From NCBI GenBank assembly GCA_002449585.1, contig DJXD01000101.1, positions 1-47,549 on the forward strand: a stretch of 47,549 bases of DNA. The letters run 5' to 3'. The stretch is from Ruminococcus sp. UBA7013 (lineage in GTDB: Bacteria; Bacillota; Clostridia; Oscillospirales; Ruminococcaceae). Within the stretch, counting starts at the first letter, position 1. The number at the start of each line of letters is the position of its first letter. Of this stretch, positions 1 to 8,252 are shown one piece after another. The notes under the pieces were generated by a model. The model had not been told where the DNA came from, made no database searches, and saw only the letters and a list, made by a program, of their open reading frames with translations. The position numbers were made by a program, and so were the translations under genes.

Positions 1-40
1 GGCATTCCTCCTCGACTTTAGAAGTTGGGGTATCTTGCCG
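1..40 (+). promoter_or_regulatory. Structured 5' leader segment directly before asnS
   Basis: The first 40 bases fold into a hairpin: CCTCGACTT (9-17) pairs over 9 bp (two G-T) with AAGTTGGGG (21-29) around a TAG loop, and GGCA (1-4) can pair with TGCC (37-40). No run of T follows, so it is not a normal terminator. There is no good Shine-Dalgarno in the usual place before the ATG at 48; the G-run at 26-29 is too far away. The element may control asnS expression, but its 5' part lies outside the window. Confidence 0.35.
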
Positions 41-47
41 CCTATTG

Positions 48-1418
48 ATGAAACATATTGATATTAAAGAAATTTTTGAAAACAAAGATTATCTGAATCA
101 GACAGTTACTGTCTGCGGATGGGTCAGAACTTCCAGAAATTCAAAAACAATGGCTTTTTTGGCACTTAATGACGGAACATCTTTGCCACATTTGCAGATT
201 GTTATTGATAAAGCAAGTGGTATTTCTTTTGAGGATGCTATGCCTGTAGGAACATCTGTGAAAGTTGTCGGAACAGTCGTAGAAGGTCAAAATGGCGGCG
301 TTGAAATCAATGCACAGGAAATTATCGTTTTAGGCACATGTTCGGCAGAATATCCCCTCCAGAAAAAAAGACATACTCTTGAATTCCTCAGAACAATGCC
401 CCATCTTAGAGGCCGGACAAATACTTTCAATGCGGTGATGCGTGTCCGTTCTGTTCTTGCGCAGGCCATTCACAGATATTTTCAGGAAAGAAATTATGTT
501 TATGTCAACACACCCCTGATCACAGGCAGTGACTGCGAAGGTGCTGGCGAAATGTTTCAGGTGACAACACTCGGATATGCACCAGAGATCAAGTCAGAAG
601 AAGAATATTATGCAAAAGATTTCTTTGGCAAACGTGCCGGCTTGAGCGTATCCGGACAATTAGAGGGCGAAATGGCAGCCATGGCAATGGGAAAAATTTA
701 TACATTTGGCCCTTCTTTCAGAGCGGAAAATAGCAATACGCCTAAACATCTTGCTGAATTCTGGCATATTGAACCGGAAGTTGCTTTCATGGAATTGCCG
801 GATGTGATTGAATTAGCAGAAGATATGCTAAAACATGTGATCCGCACTGTGCTGGATACTTGTCAGGAAGAAATGAAATTTTTTGATCAGCATTTTGAAA
901 AAGGCTTGATTGCAAGATTGGAAGAGCTGATTTCTCATGATTTTGCTGTCTGTGAATATACAGAAGCTATTAGATTACTGAAAGAATCAGGAGAAAAATT
1001 TCAGTATCCTGTTGAATGGGGCTGTGATCTTCAAACCGAACATGAAAGATATATTTCTGAAAAAGTATTTAATAAAGCTGTATTTGTGACAAATTATCCC
1101 AAAGAAATCAAATCTTTCTACATGAAACAGAACCCCGACGGGAAAACCGTTGCAGCGGTTGATTTGCTTGTTCCGGGTGTGGGTGAGATTATCGGCGGCA
1201 GTGAGCGTGAATATGATTATAATAAGCTGATAACGGAAATGCAAAACAGAAACATGAATCTTGATGTATATCAGGATTATCTTGATCTCAGAAAATTTGG
1301 TTCTGTACCACATGGCGGCTTTGGTCTCGGTTTTGAACGCCTGATCATGTATGTGACAGGAGTGCAAAATATCCGTGATGTAATTATGTTCCCCAGAAGT
1401 GCGGGCTATATCAGATAA
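48..1418 (+). CDS. asnS: Asparagine--tRNA ligase
   Basis: Class IIb aminoacyl-tRNA synthetase that charges tRNA-Asn with asparagine using ATP; cytoplasmic. The 456-residue length is usual for bacterial AsnRS. An N-terminal OB-fold anticodon-binding domain fills roughly residues 1-110, followed by the class II catalytic domain. Motif 2 region (FRAENSNTPKHLAEFWHIEPE split around residues 222-243) carries the asparagine-specific NTPKHLAEFWHIEPE form, and motif 3 (GGFGLGFERL) is near residue 422. A TTG at 45 is in frame, but the ATG at 48 is the natural start (MKHIDIKE). The ribosome-binding site is poor and a hairpin precedes the start. It lies 165 bases upstream of asnA on the same strand, which has its own promoter, so asparagine synthesis and its use are neighbours. 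Confidence 0.96.
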   Translation: MKHIDIKEIFENKDYLNQTVTVCGWVRTSRNSKTMAFLALNDGTSLPHLQIVIDKASGISFEDAMPVGTSVKVVGTVVEGQNGGVEINAQEIIVLGTCSAEYPLQKKRHTLEFLRTMPHLRGRTNTFNAVMRVRSVLAQAIHRYFQERNYVYVNTPLITGSDCEGAGEMFQVTTLGYAPEIKSEEEYYAKDFFGKRAGLSVSGQLEGEMAAMAMGKIYTFGPSFRAENSNTPKHLAEFWHIEPEVAFMELPDVIELAEDMLKHVIRTVLDTCQEEMKFFDQHFEKGLIARLEELISHDFAVCEYTEAIRLLKESGEKFQYPVEWGCDLQTEHERYISEKVFNKAVFVTNYPKEIKSFYMKQNPDGKTVAAVDLLVPGVGEIIGGSEREYDYNKLITEMQNRNMNLDVYQDYLDLRKFGSVPHGGFGLGFERLIMYVTGVQNIRDVIMFPRSAGYIR

Positions 1419-1473
1419 ATATTATCAACTAAAAAAATAAAAAAAATCGATCTGAAAAATTTTGAAAAAAAAC

Positions 1474-1502
1474 TTGACAAGTCCGTCAGAATATGCTATA
1501 AT
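1474..1502 (+). promoter_or_regulatory. Sigma-A promoter of asnA
   Basis: Perfect boxes: TTGACA (1474-1479), 17-base spacer, TATAAT (1497-1502). The transcript should start near 1508-1510. Confidence 0.9.
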
Positions 1503-1517
1503 AAGCATGTAATCATA

Positions 1518-1558
1518 AGAACAAAGGCGTTCTGACATTGGTCGGAATGCCTTTTTTT
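1518..1558 (+). promoter_or_regulatory. Short attenuator in the asnA leader
   Basis: Only about 15 bases after the expected transcription start lies a strong intrinsic terminator: AGGCGTTCTGAC (1525-1536) pairs with GTCGGAATGCCT (1541-1552) over 12 bp with an ATTG loop, followed by seven T (1552-1558). The terminator lies before the asnA start codon, so transcription must read through it. AGAAC (1518-1522) can instead pair with GTTCT (1529-1533), which would break the terminator stem, so a two-state attenuator is possible. The leader is too short for a T-box and has no T-box motif. Confidence 0.7.
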
Positions 1559-1582
1559 CATAGCAAGAAAGGATTGATTTCT

Positions 1583-2596
1583 ATGTCTAAAGGCTTAGTA
1601 CTGCCGGAAGGGTATGTTTCTGCGCTCACTCTGCGTGATACACAACATGCCATTAAGTACATCAAAGATCTGTTTCCGCAGACACTTTCATTTGCATTGA
1701 CGCTTGACCGTGTGTCAGCCCCTCTGATCGTCCGCAAGGGAAGCGGCATCAATGATGATCTGAACGGTGTGGAACGTAAAGTGGATTTCACAATCAAAGA
1801 GATCGACAACAAAGAAGCGGAAGTTGTGCAGTCATTGGCAAAATGGAAGAGAATGGCACTCTATCGCTATGGCTATTGCCCCGGCGAAGGCATTTACACG
1901 GATATGAACGCTATTCGGCGTGATGATGATACAGATAATCTGCATTCTATCTTTGTGGATCAGTGGGACTGGGAAAAAGTGATCACCAGGGAACAGAGAA
2001 CAATAGAATTTCTGAAAGAAACTGTGAAATATATCGTCAAGGCTATTGTATTCACAAAAAGAAAAGTAAATCTCAGATATCCGCAGTTTAAAACTACATT
2101 GAGCGAAGATGTTTATTTTGTGACAACTCAGGAGCTGGAAGACCGCTGGCCGGATAAAACTTCTAAAGAGCGTGAAAATCTGATCTGTAAAGAGCATCCT
2201 ACTGTTTTTATCATGCAGATTGGCGGAAAGCTCAAGAGCGGTGAAAAACATGACGGTCGTGCACCTGATTATGATGACTGGGCTTTAAACGGAGATCTGT
2301 TTTTCTGGAATGAAGTTTTACAGTGCGGCATTGAAATCTCTTCTATGGGAATCCGTGTAGATGAAACTTCTTTGCAGGCACAGCTTGCGGAAGCAGATGC
2401 TCTTGACAGAAATCAGTATGATTATCATAAAATGATCACAAACGGCACACTGCCTCTGACCATTGGCGGAGGGATCGGCCAGTCAAGATTATGTCTGCTT
2501 CTTCTGGAAAAGGCGCATATTGGTGAAGTACAGGCATCTATCTGGCCAGATGATATGATTCAGAAATGTGCAGATCATGGCATTACATTGTTATAA
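1583..2596 (+). CDS. asnA: Aspartate--ammonia ligase (asparagine synthetase A)
   Basis: Makes asparagine from aspartate, ammonia and ATP (AMP-forming), in the cytoplasm. The 337 residues match AsnA (about 330 in E. coli). The fold is related to class II tRNA synthetases; the conserved C-terminal GGGIGQSRLCLLLL stretch is near residue 294. The reading frame is open back to 1538, but those codons overlap the attenuator hairpin. The ATG at 1583 is chosen because AAGAAAGGA lies 9 bases upstream and the protein starts MSKGLVLPEGY. It has its own promoter and attenuator and ends before an intrinsic terminator at 2606-2632. It lies next to asnS, so the two genes together cover asparagine supply and charging. 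Confidence 0.96.
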   Translation: MSKGLVLPEGYVSALTLRDTQHAIKYIKDLFPQTLSFALTLDRVSAPLIVRKGSGINDDLNGVERKVDFTIKEIDNKEAEVVQSLAKWKRMALYRYGYCPGEGIYTDMNAIRRDDDTDNLHSIFVDQWDWEKVITREQRTIEFLKETVKYIVKAIVFTKRKVNLRYPQFKTTLSEDVYFVTTQELEDRWPDKTSKERENLICKEHPTVFIMQIGGKLKSGEKHDGRAPDYDDWALNGDLFFWNEVLQCGIEISSMGIRVDETSLQAQLAEADALDRNQYDYHKMITNGTLPLTIGGGIGQSRLCLLLLEKAHIGEVQASIWPDDMIQKCADHGITLL

Positions 2597-2605
2597 TTCT
2601 TATTC

Positions 2606-2632
2606 TCCCCGGTTTTGGCCGGGGATTTTTTT
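2606..2632 (+). terminator. Intrinsic terminator after asnA
   Basis: TCCCCGG (2606-2612) pairs with CCGGGGA (2619-2625) around TTTTGG, followed by TTTTTTT. Confidence 0.9.
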
Positions 2633-2691
2633 ATGATACTGTAACGAATCTATGAAAAAATCCCTCTTACAGGGTGAAGGGGGTGAATTTC

Positions 2692-3243
2692 ATGACGGAT
2701 GATGAAATCATAGCATTATTATTCCATCGAGAAGAACAAGGGGTGAAAGAGATCAGTGCGAAATATGGCATAAAATTAAAGCAGCTTGCATTTCGCTTTT
2801 TGGAAAATGAACAGGATGCAGAAGAATGTCTAAATGATGTCTATCTGAAAGCATGGGATGCCATTCCTCCGCAGAAGCCAACTTATTTATTCGCCTATCT
2901 TGCTAAAATATGCCGTTATACAGCATTCAGTATGATAGATCAGAAACATGCACAGAAACGAAATGCGGTGCTCGTGGAACTGACCGCTGAGATGGAACAA
3001 TGTATTCCTGATCCTTCTGCGAATCATTCACAGGAAGAAATCACAGAAGCATTAAATGCCTTTCTTGGAACGCTCAAACAGGAACAGAGAATGCTTTTTG
3101 TCCGGCGATATTGGTATGGTGATAGTATCGCAGAACTTGCAAAAATGCGTCATTGCCAGGAAGGAAGAATTAAAACAATATTATTCAGAATCAGGAAAAA
3201 ATTAGAAAAATTTCTGAAAGAAAGGGGAATTTCTTATGAATGA
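2692..3243 (+). CDS. RNA polymerase sigma factor, ECF type (sigma-70 family)
   Basis: 183-residue ECF-type sigma factor. A sigma-2 region lies at about residues 8-75 (FLENEQDAEECLNDVYLKAW is the core-binding helix) and a sigma-4 helix-turn-helix at about 125-175 (GDSIAELAKMRHCQEGRIKT). There is no sigma-3 domain. A GTG at 2674 is in frame, but the ATG at 2692 has an excellent AAGGGGG 8 bases upstream. It overlaps the anti-sigma gene by 8 bases, so they are translationally coupled and almost certainly a regulator/sensor pair. TGTAACG at 2640-2646 may be an autoregulated ECF -35 box; this is only a guess. Confidence 0.88.
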   Translation: MTDDEIIALLFHREEQGVKEISAKYGIKLKQLAFRFLENEQDAEECLNDVYLKAWDAIPPQKPTYLFAYLAKICRYTAFSMIDQKHAQKRNAVLVELTAEMEQCIPDPSANHSQEEITEALNAFLGTLKQEQRMLFVRRYWYGDSIAELAKMRHCQEGRIKTILFRIRKKLEKFLKERGISYE

Positions 3244-4150
3244 GCATGAACTCCTGAAAGCGATGTCTAATATTGATGAAAGCTATATTGCAGAGGCGGA
3301 ATATCCTGTCAGCATCAAAAAGACAAACAAGCCGCTGATTCGCATTTTATCCATATTGGCCGCCGCTGCTGCTATGACCACAACCGCCGGAGCAATTTCA
3401 AGTGTATTCCTGCATCGTGAAACAGTTGAAAATTATCTTTACGGCGATTCCAGAAAAATGCTCGAAGAGCAGGAGCTTGTTTGTAATTATATGACAGCAA
3501 ATGAACATGTTCAGCTTACTGTAGAAACTATATTATCTGATGGGCATCTTCTGTATCTGATTGCGACACTAGAACCGCTTGATGAAGAAGCACAGAATTT
3601 TATTGCAGAACATGGAAGTTTTCCTTTGGATTTGGCCGCTATTTATGATGATACCGGAGAAAAAATGAATTATATCGGACAAGCTGGATTCTGCTCTGAA
3701 AATGGAAATCATCTGATTGAATGCAGTTATTGGCTGAAAGATATAGATATTACTCGACCGGCAGAAATGTGCTTTTCTCTGCGAAAAAATCAGGATTCCC
3801 CGGAAATAGATTTCATTGCAGGCCTGACTATTCCGCTGGATATGACTCCAAATCTAGAAAGTATTGCTTTCTCCAGTGATGCAGGTGATATTGTATATTT
3901 ATCTGAATTTGCATTATGTTCTGATACGATTAACTGCATTACAAATCCAAATTATAGAATCTTCTTGATTAAAAATAATGGCTTCCGTGTGGAAATAAAT
4001 GATGATTTCAATTTATCTGGATTATCTTCTAAAGGCGGTATGGGGACAAATCTCAGCATTCCATGTGAATCTTATTGTATGTTTGATAAGCTCATCTCTG
4101 TTACAGATTATGATGCCATAGAAATCAATGGCGTTATTTACAAAAGATAA
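3236..4150 (+). CDS. Membrane anti-sigma factor-like protein (DUF4179-like)
   Basis: 304 residues with one membrane span at about residues 34-55 (LIRILSILAAAAAMTTTAGAI). The short N-terminal part would be cytoplasmic and hold the sigma factor; the C-terminal 250 residues would be outside. The layout and MxNIDExYIxEAE-type start resemble DUF4179/anti-sigma proteins that follow ECF sigma genes in Clostridia. It overlaps the sigma gene by 8 bases (start inside the sigma stop region). The signal sensed by the outer domain cannot be read from sequence. It is followed by a long perfect hairpin at 4158-4203. Confidence 0.75.
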   Translation: MNEHELLKAMSNIDESYIAEAEYPVSIKKTNKPLIRILSILAAAAAMTTTAGAISSVFLHRETVENYLYGDSRKMLEEQELVCNYMTANEHVQLTVETILSDGHLLYLIATLEPLDEEAQNFIAEHGSFPLDLAAIYDDTGEKMNYIGQAGFCSENGNHLIECSYWLKDIDITRPAEMCFSLRKNQDSPEIDFIAGLTIPLDMTPNLESIAFSSDAGDIVYLSEFALCSDTINCITNPNYRIFLIKNNGFRVEINDDFNLSGLSSKGGMGTNLSIPCESYCMFDKLISVTDYDAIEINGVIYKR

Positions 4151-4157
4151 TGAATGA

Positions 4158-4203
4158 AAGCTGTAGAAATGTTATATGATTTTCAATCATATTTCTACAG
4201 CTT
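4158..4203 (+). terminator. Long hairpin after the anti-sigma gene
   Basis: AAGCTGTAGAAAT (4158-4170) is a perfect inverted repeat of ATTTCTACAGCTT (4191-4203), with an inner ATATGATT/AATCATAT stem. The T-run after it is poor (CGCTATTTTA), so it may end or stabilise the transcript rather than act as a classic terminator. Confidence 0.55.
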
Positions 4204-4237
4204 CGCTATTTTAAAAAAATCTTAAAGATTTTACTGC

Positions 4238-4266
4238 TTGTTTCTTAATCAAAAATCTTGTATAAT
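4238..4266 (+). promoter_or_regulatory. Promoter of the two-component operon
   Basis: TTGTTT (4238-4243), 17-base spacer, TATAAT (4261-4266). The -10 box is perfect; the -35 box is weak. Confidence 0.65.
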
Positions 4267-4272
4267 AAAAAC

Positions 4273-4345
4273 AGAAGCACGGCGGAAATGATCTTCTGTT
4301 ATTCTGCTCAGATTGGTATTTCTGCATTTTTCCGCCACTGCTTCT
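4273..4345 (+). promoter_or_regulatory. Long-stem 5' UTR of the two-component operon
   Basis: The leader starts with AGAAGCA-C-GGCGGAAA (4273-4288), which pairs with TTTCCGCC-AC-TGCTTCT (4329-4345): 15 bp with one small internal loop, enclosing about 40 bases. It ends 23 bases before the ATG, leaving the ribosome-binding site free. It is either an mRNA-stabilising structure or a regulatory element. Confidence 0.55.
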
Positions 4346-4368
4346 GATTTCTGAAAAGGAGCTTGTTT

Positions 4369-5082
4369 ATGGCATATGATATTTTAATCTGTGATGATGA
4401 AAAAGATATTGTCAATGCATTGAAAATCTATCTTTCACAGGAAAATTATATTCTGCATGAAGCCTATCATGGAAAAGAAGTACTGCAAATACTGAATCAG
4501 GAAAAAATAGATCTGCTGTTATTGGATATTATGATGCCCGAAATGGATGGCATTCAGACTATGACAGAATTAAGGAAAAATTATAATATTCCTGTGATTC
4601 TTTTGACAGCGAAAACAGAGGATACGGATAAAATTCTTGGTCTGAATCTCGGTGCAGATGATTACATCACAAAACCATTCAATCCAATGGAAGTGCTGGC
4701 ACGAGTCAGATCACAGCTTAGAAGATATACACAGCTGGGAAGTGCTGTTCCTGTGACTGAAAAAATCTATCAATGCGGCAATATTCAGCTGGATGATTCT
4801 GAAAAATCTGTCACCGTTGATGGTGAACCCGTCAGCCTGACACCTACAGAATATGCAATTTTAATATTCCTCATGCAGTCAATAAATAAAGTATTTTCTC
4901 CAAAAGAAATTTATACTGCGATAAGAGGGGAACTTCCCTATGGAGCAGAAGGAACGATTGCCGTGCATATCCGGCATTTGAGAGAAAAAATAGAAATCAA
5001 TCCGGCAGAACCTCGCTTTTTAAAAGCCGTCTGGGGACAGGGCTATAAACTGGAAGCCTCAGAAAGGAGTGAACGGCCTTGA
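4369..5082 (+). CDS. OmpR/VanR-type response regulator
   Basis: 237-residue DNA-binding response regulator. The receiver domain (residues 1-118) has the acidic DDE cluster near residue 9, the phospho-acceptor Asp in LLLLDIMMPEMDG near residue 52, the conserved Thr in LLTAKTED and the Lys in YITKPF. A winged-helix output domain follows at about 130-230 (LTPTEYAILIFLMQ and GTIAVHIRHLREKIE). TTG at 4363 is in frame, but ATG 4369 has AAAAGGAG 7 bases upstream. The kinase gene starts on the TTG that overlaps this gene's TGA stop, so the two form a coupled two-component operon. Confidence 0.94.
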   Translation: MAYDILICDDEKDIVNALKIYLSQENYILHEAYHGKEVLQILNQEKIDLLLLDIMMPEMDGIQTMTELRKNYNIPVILLTAKTEDTDKILGLNLGADDYITKPFNPMEVLARVRSQLRRYTQLGSAVPVTEKIYQCGNIQLDDSEKSVTVDGEPVSLTPTEYAILIFLMQSINKVFSPKEIYTAIRGELPYGAEGTIAVHIRHLREKIEINPAEPRFLKAVWGQGYKLEASERSERP

Positions 5083-7685
5083 AAAAATCATTCCGGAACA
5101 GTACAGCCTGTAAAATTTTAATGACCTTTGCTTATGTGATCAGCACAGGGCTGGCCGCCGCAGGATGCATAGGTACATTGTATATTGCAAGATATGATTG
5201 CTATACACAGGATAAAAATGAATTTCAGAAAAATATGATGCAGAATCATCTAATAGATGATTGCTGGATGCTGGATGAAGCATTCAATCATCTTGAAAAT
5301 GATGGCTATTTTGATGAGAATATTCCGGATCAGCGAAAACAATTTTTATATCAGGAATTTATGAAAAATTATCAGGAAGATCAGACGAATTTCTTTTTTA
5401 GAATCTATGATGCAGATGATCAGTTATTATTGAGTTCTTATGATGCAGAAAAACAATTATCTTATGTATATTTTCATAATGATAACATGATACAGGAATC
5501 AGAACAGATCATGAATGAAAAAGAGTATCAGCGTTTTACAAATCAGTTTGATCTGGATAATGAAAATAGAAGTTTCACCGCTGAACAGATCGTTGTGCCC
5601 CGTGGTGATCCTGCTCCTACTCTGGAAGGAGAAACTACAGAACCACAAACAGAATCTATCACAGAGAATACAGAAGCATCCACTGAATCTATCACAGAAG
5701 CAACGGAACAGACGGAATCTGTTCCCGATCTGACAGAATCCCCTATCACAGAAAGCGCATCTGCACTCGGTCTCACTGCCAAAGCCGAAGATCTTACAGA
5801 TACAGGCTATTCTTTTGGCGAACAATTGGAAATTGCACAAGCATTAAGTCGTACTAATATATCTGATGGATATGAAGAACATGATGATTATATTACTATT
5901 TATGATAGTAATGCAGATAATCCAAATATTCTTTTTACTGTGTATTTCCGTAATCTTGTTAGCAGAATGCCTAATCTGAATATTTTCTGTCAGGAGGGAT
6001 GGCATTATGTAATAGATTCTAACACTGTTCCGCCGGAAATGATTTCCGTCAGTGAGTATATTTATAGATATCCGGAAGAATTTCAAGTTTCTGCTGTTCT
6101 CCCTGCAATATCACCCACAGAACAGGAAGCAGAATATTGTGATATTTACTATGATGTGCATATCTATGAAACAAAGTATCCCGTTACGCATTATATTACA
6201 GGATATGTCAGATCTGATCTGAAAGCACAGGATCATTATTTGAATGATGCAACTGTTTCAGATTTAGCCTATCAATATAGATATATCATTCCTGTGATTG
6301 CCGCATGTTCCGGCATTGTGATGCTGTTATGCATGATTTTTCTGATTTCATCCGCCGGGTATCATGCCGGCGAAGAATCCCCCAGAGGTACTTTTATTGA
6401 ACAGATTCCCTATGATCTATTTACTGGAATGCTGTTATTTTCAGCATTAATATTATTCTGGTTTGTGCAAGAAGTGGGTTTACGTGATGGAATGATAGGA
6501 TTTATATCAGCAACTGGCCTTTGTATGATCTGGAGTTTGATTCTGATCTGGTGGCTGATGAGTACCGCCTGCCGCTTCCGGATAAAAACTCTCCTGAATC
6601 ATAATATCATTGTTTATGTGATCAAATGGCTGATCTCTGTATTTCATAAAGGCAATCAAAAAATGCAGCATTTGCCGAATGTTTTCAAGATGCTTCCGTT
6701 TGTGTGGAAAGCAGGATTGATTGCCGGAGGTGTGATTTTGATCAGTATTTTGACAGATCTGGGAATTCATGAAAGCAATGGCATTGCACTGAGTCTGAAA
6801 ATATTGTTATATATGGCGGAATTTTTGGGAACATGTGTGATTGTGTATCAGCTCCATGTTTTGGAACAGGGTGGCCAGAATCTAGCAGATGGACATCTTG
6901 ATGAGAAAATTTCAGAAAAGTATCTGTTCGGCGCATTCCGCACACATGCACAACATCTCAATAGTATCGGAGACGGCATGAATAAAGCAGTTGCTGACAG
7001 GCTCAAAAGTGAAATGTTCCGTACAGAATTAATTGCCAATGTTTCACATGACATCAGAACGCCATTGACTTCTATTATTAATTATACAGATCTGCTGTCA
7101 AAATTAAATCTCACAGATCAAACAGCTTTAGAATATATCCAAGTATTGAGCCGTCAATCTGGCAGATTAAAAAAGCTGACAGAGGATGTATTGGAAGCTT
7201 CTAAAGCAACGACAGGAAGCATGAAAGTAAATCGGGAAAATATGGATCTGAAAGTCCTGTTGCAACAATTAGAAGGGGAATATACAGAACGCTTTGAAGC
7301 GAAATCTCTCCAATATATCAGCAATATCCCAGAGGATTCACTTCCTGTTCTGGCAGATGGCCGTTTATTATGGCGAGCAATGGATAATTTATTCAGCAAT
7401 ATCTGCAAATATGCAATGCCGCATACCAGAGTATATATCAATACAAAGATAGAAAATCAGAAAATCCAGATCACGCTTAGAAATATCTCTGCTGTTGAGC
7501 TGAATATTCCTTCTGATGCGTTACTAGAAAGATTTGTCCGGGGAGATCGTTCCCGCAATACAGAAGGGAGCGGATTAGGTTTATCCATTGCACAAAGCTT
7601 GATCCGGCTTCAGGATGGAGAAATGCAATTATATATTGACGGCGATCTGTTCAAAGTAGAAATCATACTGCCCCTGAAAAATTAG
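5079..7685 (+). CDS. Large multi-spanning sensor histidine kinase
   Basis: 868-residue membrane kinase partner of the preceding regulator. TM1 is at about 12-35; an extracellular domain of about 360 residues follows, with a Thr/Glu-rich low-complexity stretch at about 182-230 (repeated TES/TEN/TEA units). TM2 is near 401-425, and four further hydrophobic segments lie at about 447-467, 472-494, 541-561 and 568-592. The HisKA box (ANVSHDIRTPLTS) puts the phospho-His near 655, with an HATPase N-box (DNLFSNICKYA) near 768 and G-box (GSGLGLSIA) near 830. The start is TTG at 5079, supported by AAAGGAG 9 bases upstream. The extra membrane segments make it longer than usual VanS-type kinases. The ligand is unknown. 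Confidence 0.9.
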   Translation: MKKSFRNSTACKILMTFAYVISTGLAAAGCIGTLYIARYDCYTQDKNEFQKNMMQNHLIDDCWMLDEAFNHLENDGYFDENIPDQRKQFLYQEFMKNYQEDQTNFFFRIYDADDQLLLSSYDAEKQLSYVYFHNDNMIQESEQIMNEKEYQRFTNQFDLDNENRSFTAEQIVVPRGDPAPTLEGETTEPQTESITENTEASTESITEATEQTESVPDLTESPITESASALGLTAKAEDLTDTGYSFGEQLEIAQALSRTNISDGYEEHDDYITIYDSNADNPNILFTVYFRNLVSRMPNLNIFCQEGWHYVIDSNTVPPEMISVSEYIYRYPEEFQVSAVLPAISPTEQEAEYCDIYYDVHIYETKYPVTHYITGYVRSDLKAQDHYLNDATVSDLAYQYRYIIPVIAACSGIVMLLCMIFLISSAGYHAGEESPRGTFIEQIPYDLFTGMLLFSALILFWFVQEVGLRDGMIGFISATGLCMIWSLILIWWLMSTACRFRIKTLLNHNIIVYVIKWLISVFHKGNQKMQHLPNVFKMLPFVWKAGLIAGGVILISILTDLGIHESNGIALSLKILLYMAEFLGTCVIVYQLHVLEQGGQNLADGHLDEKISEKYLFGAFRTHAQHLNSIGDGMNKAVADRLKSEMFRTELIANVSHDIRTPLTSIINYTDLLSKLNLTDQTALEYIQVLSRQSGRLKKLTEDVLEASKATTGSMKVNRENMDLKVLLQQLEGEYTERFEAKSLQYISNIPEDSLPVLADGRLLWRAMDNLFSNICKYAMPHTRVYINTKIENQKIQITLRNISAVELNIPSDALLERFVRGDRSRNTEGSGLGLSIAQSLIRLQDGEMQLYIDGDLFKVEIILPLKN

Positions 7686-7712
7686 AAAAAGCCCCTTACA
7701 GGGGGCTTTTTT
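7686..7712. terminator. Bidirectional terminator
   Basis: AAAAAGCCCC (7686-7695) pairs with GGGGGCTTTTT (7701-7711). T-runs exist on both strands, so it serves the kinase (+) and the HD protein (-). The stop codon of the HD gene (7696-7698) lies in the loop. Confidence 0.85.
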
Positions 7713-8226
7713 GATAAGCATGTCTCTTGATGAGAGCTTTAGATTCTTTCTTATGAGGAAGCATGAACTCGATCAGTGCACAGTATTTATCTGTCACAGT
7801 AATCAGCCACGTTTCGGCATATTTGGGCTTTGTCTTTGTCATCGGCCACATATGATTGCTAATGATATCACGCTCTTTGTCATTCAGATCAAGAAGGCGT
7901 TCGGCATTTTCAAGCGCAATGCTGGGATGATTTTCACAATGGCCGATTTTATGTTTTTCCTGACAATATTTTTTAGTATCATAGAAATATAAATCATGAA
8001 GCAGTCCGGCTCTTGCCGCAGAAACGGCATCTAAACCCAATAAACGGGATAATCTATAATTATAATAAGATACATTCAGACAGTGCTGAAAGCGATTTGT
8101 CCGGATATGATGCCGGAATTGTTTCAATTTCTGTACTTCTGCCAGCTCCAGCAGATCTGAAATGATTTCATAATATTCCGTCTGCATGATATTTTTCCGT
8201 GAACCTGTGATTTTTAATTTTTCCAT
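7696..8226 (-). CDS. HD-domain phosphohydrolase, function unknown
   Basis: 176-residue soluble HD-superfamily protein. Metal-binding candidates are His48 (RFQHCLN), His77-Asp78 (LLHDLY), His100, His125 (SNHMWPM) and an Asp in VTDKYCA near 146, which is the layout of six-ligand HD hydrolases. Such proteins cleave phosphoesters of nucleotides or signalling nucleotides; the substrate cannot be told here. The ATG at 8226 has AGAAAGGGA 8 bases upstream. It follows the hypothetical gene at 8253-8759 by 26 bases and probably shares its promoter. Confidence 0.8.
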   Translation of the reverse strand: MEKLKITGSRKNIMQTEYYEIISDLLELAEVQKLKQFRHHIRTNRFQHCLNVSYYNYRLSRLLGLDAVSAARAGLLHDLYFYDTKKYCQEKHKIGHCENHPSIALENAERLLDLNDKERDIISNHMWPMTKTKPKYAETWLITVTDKYCALIEFMLPHKKESKALIKRHAYQKSPL

Positions 8227-8252
8227 GATAAAAAATCCCTTTCTGATGCCGT

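Noticed and set aside
1503..1582. T-box riboswitch before asnA
   Set aside because: The leader is only about 70 bases and lacks the T-box sequence and specifier stem; a short attenuator fits better.
5499..5840. ORFs in other frames over the Thr/Glu-rich stretch of the kinase
   Set aside because: They arise from the repetitive codons of the kinase linker and lack start signals.
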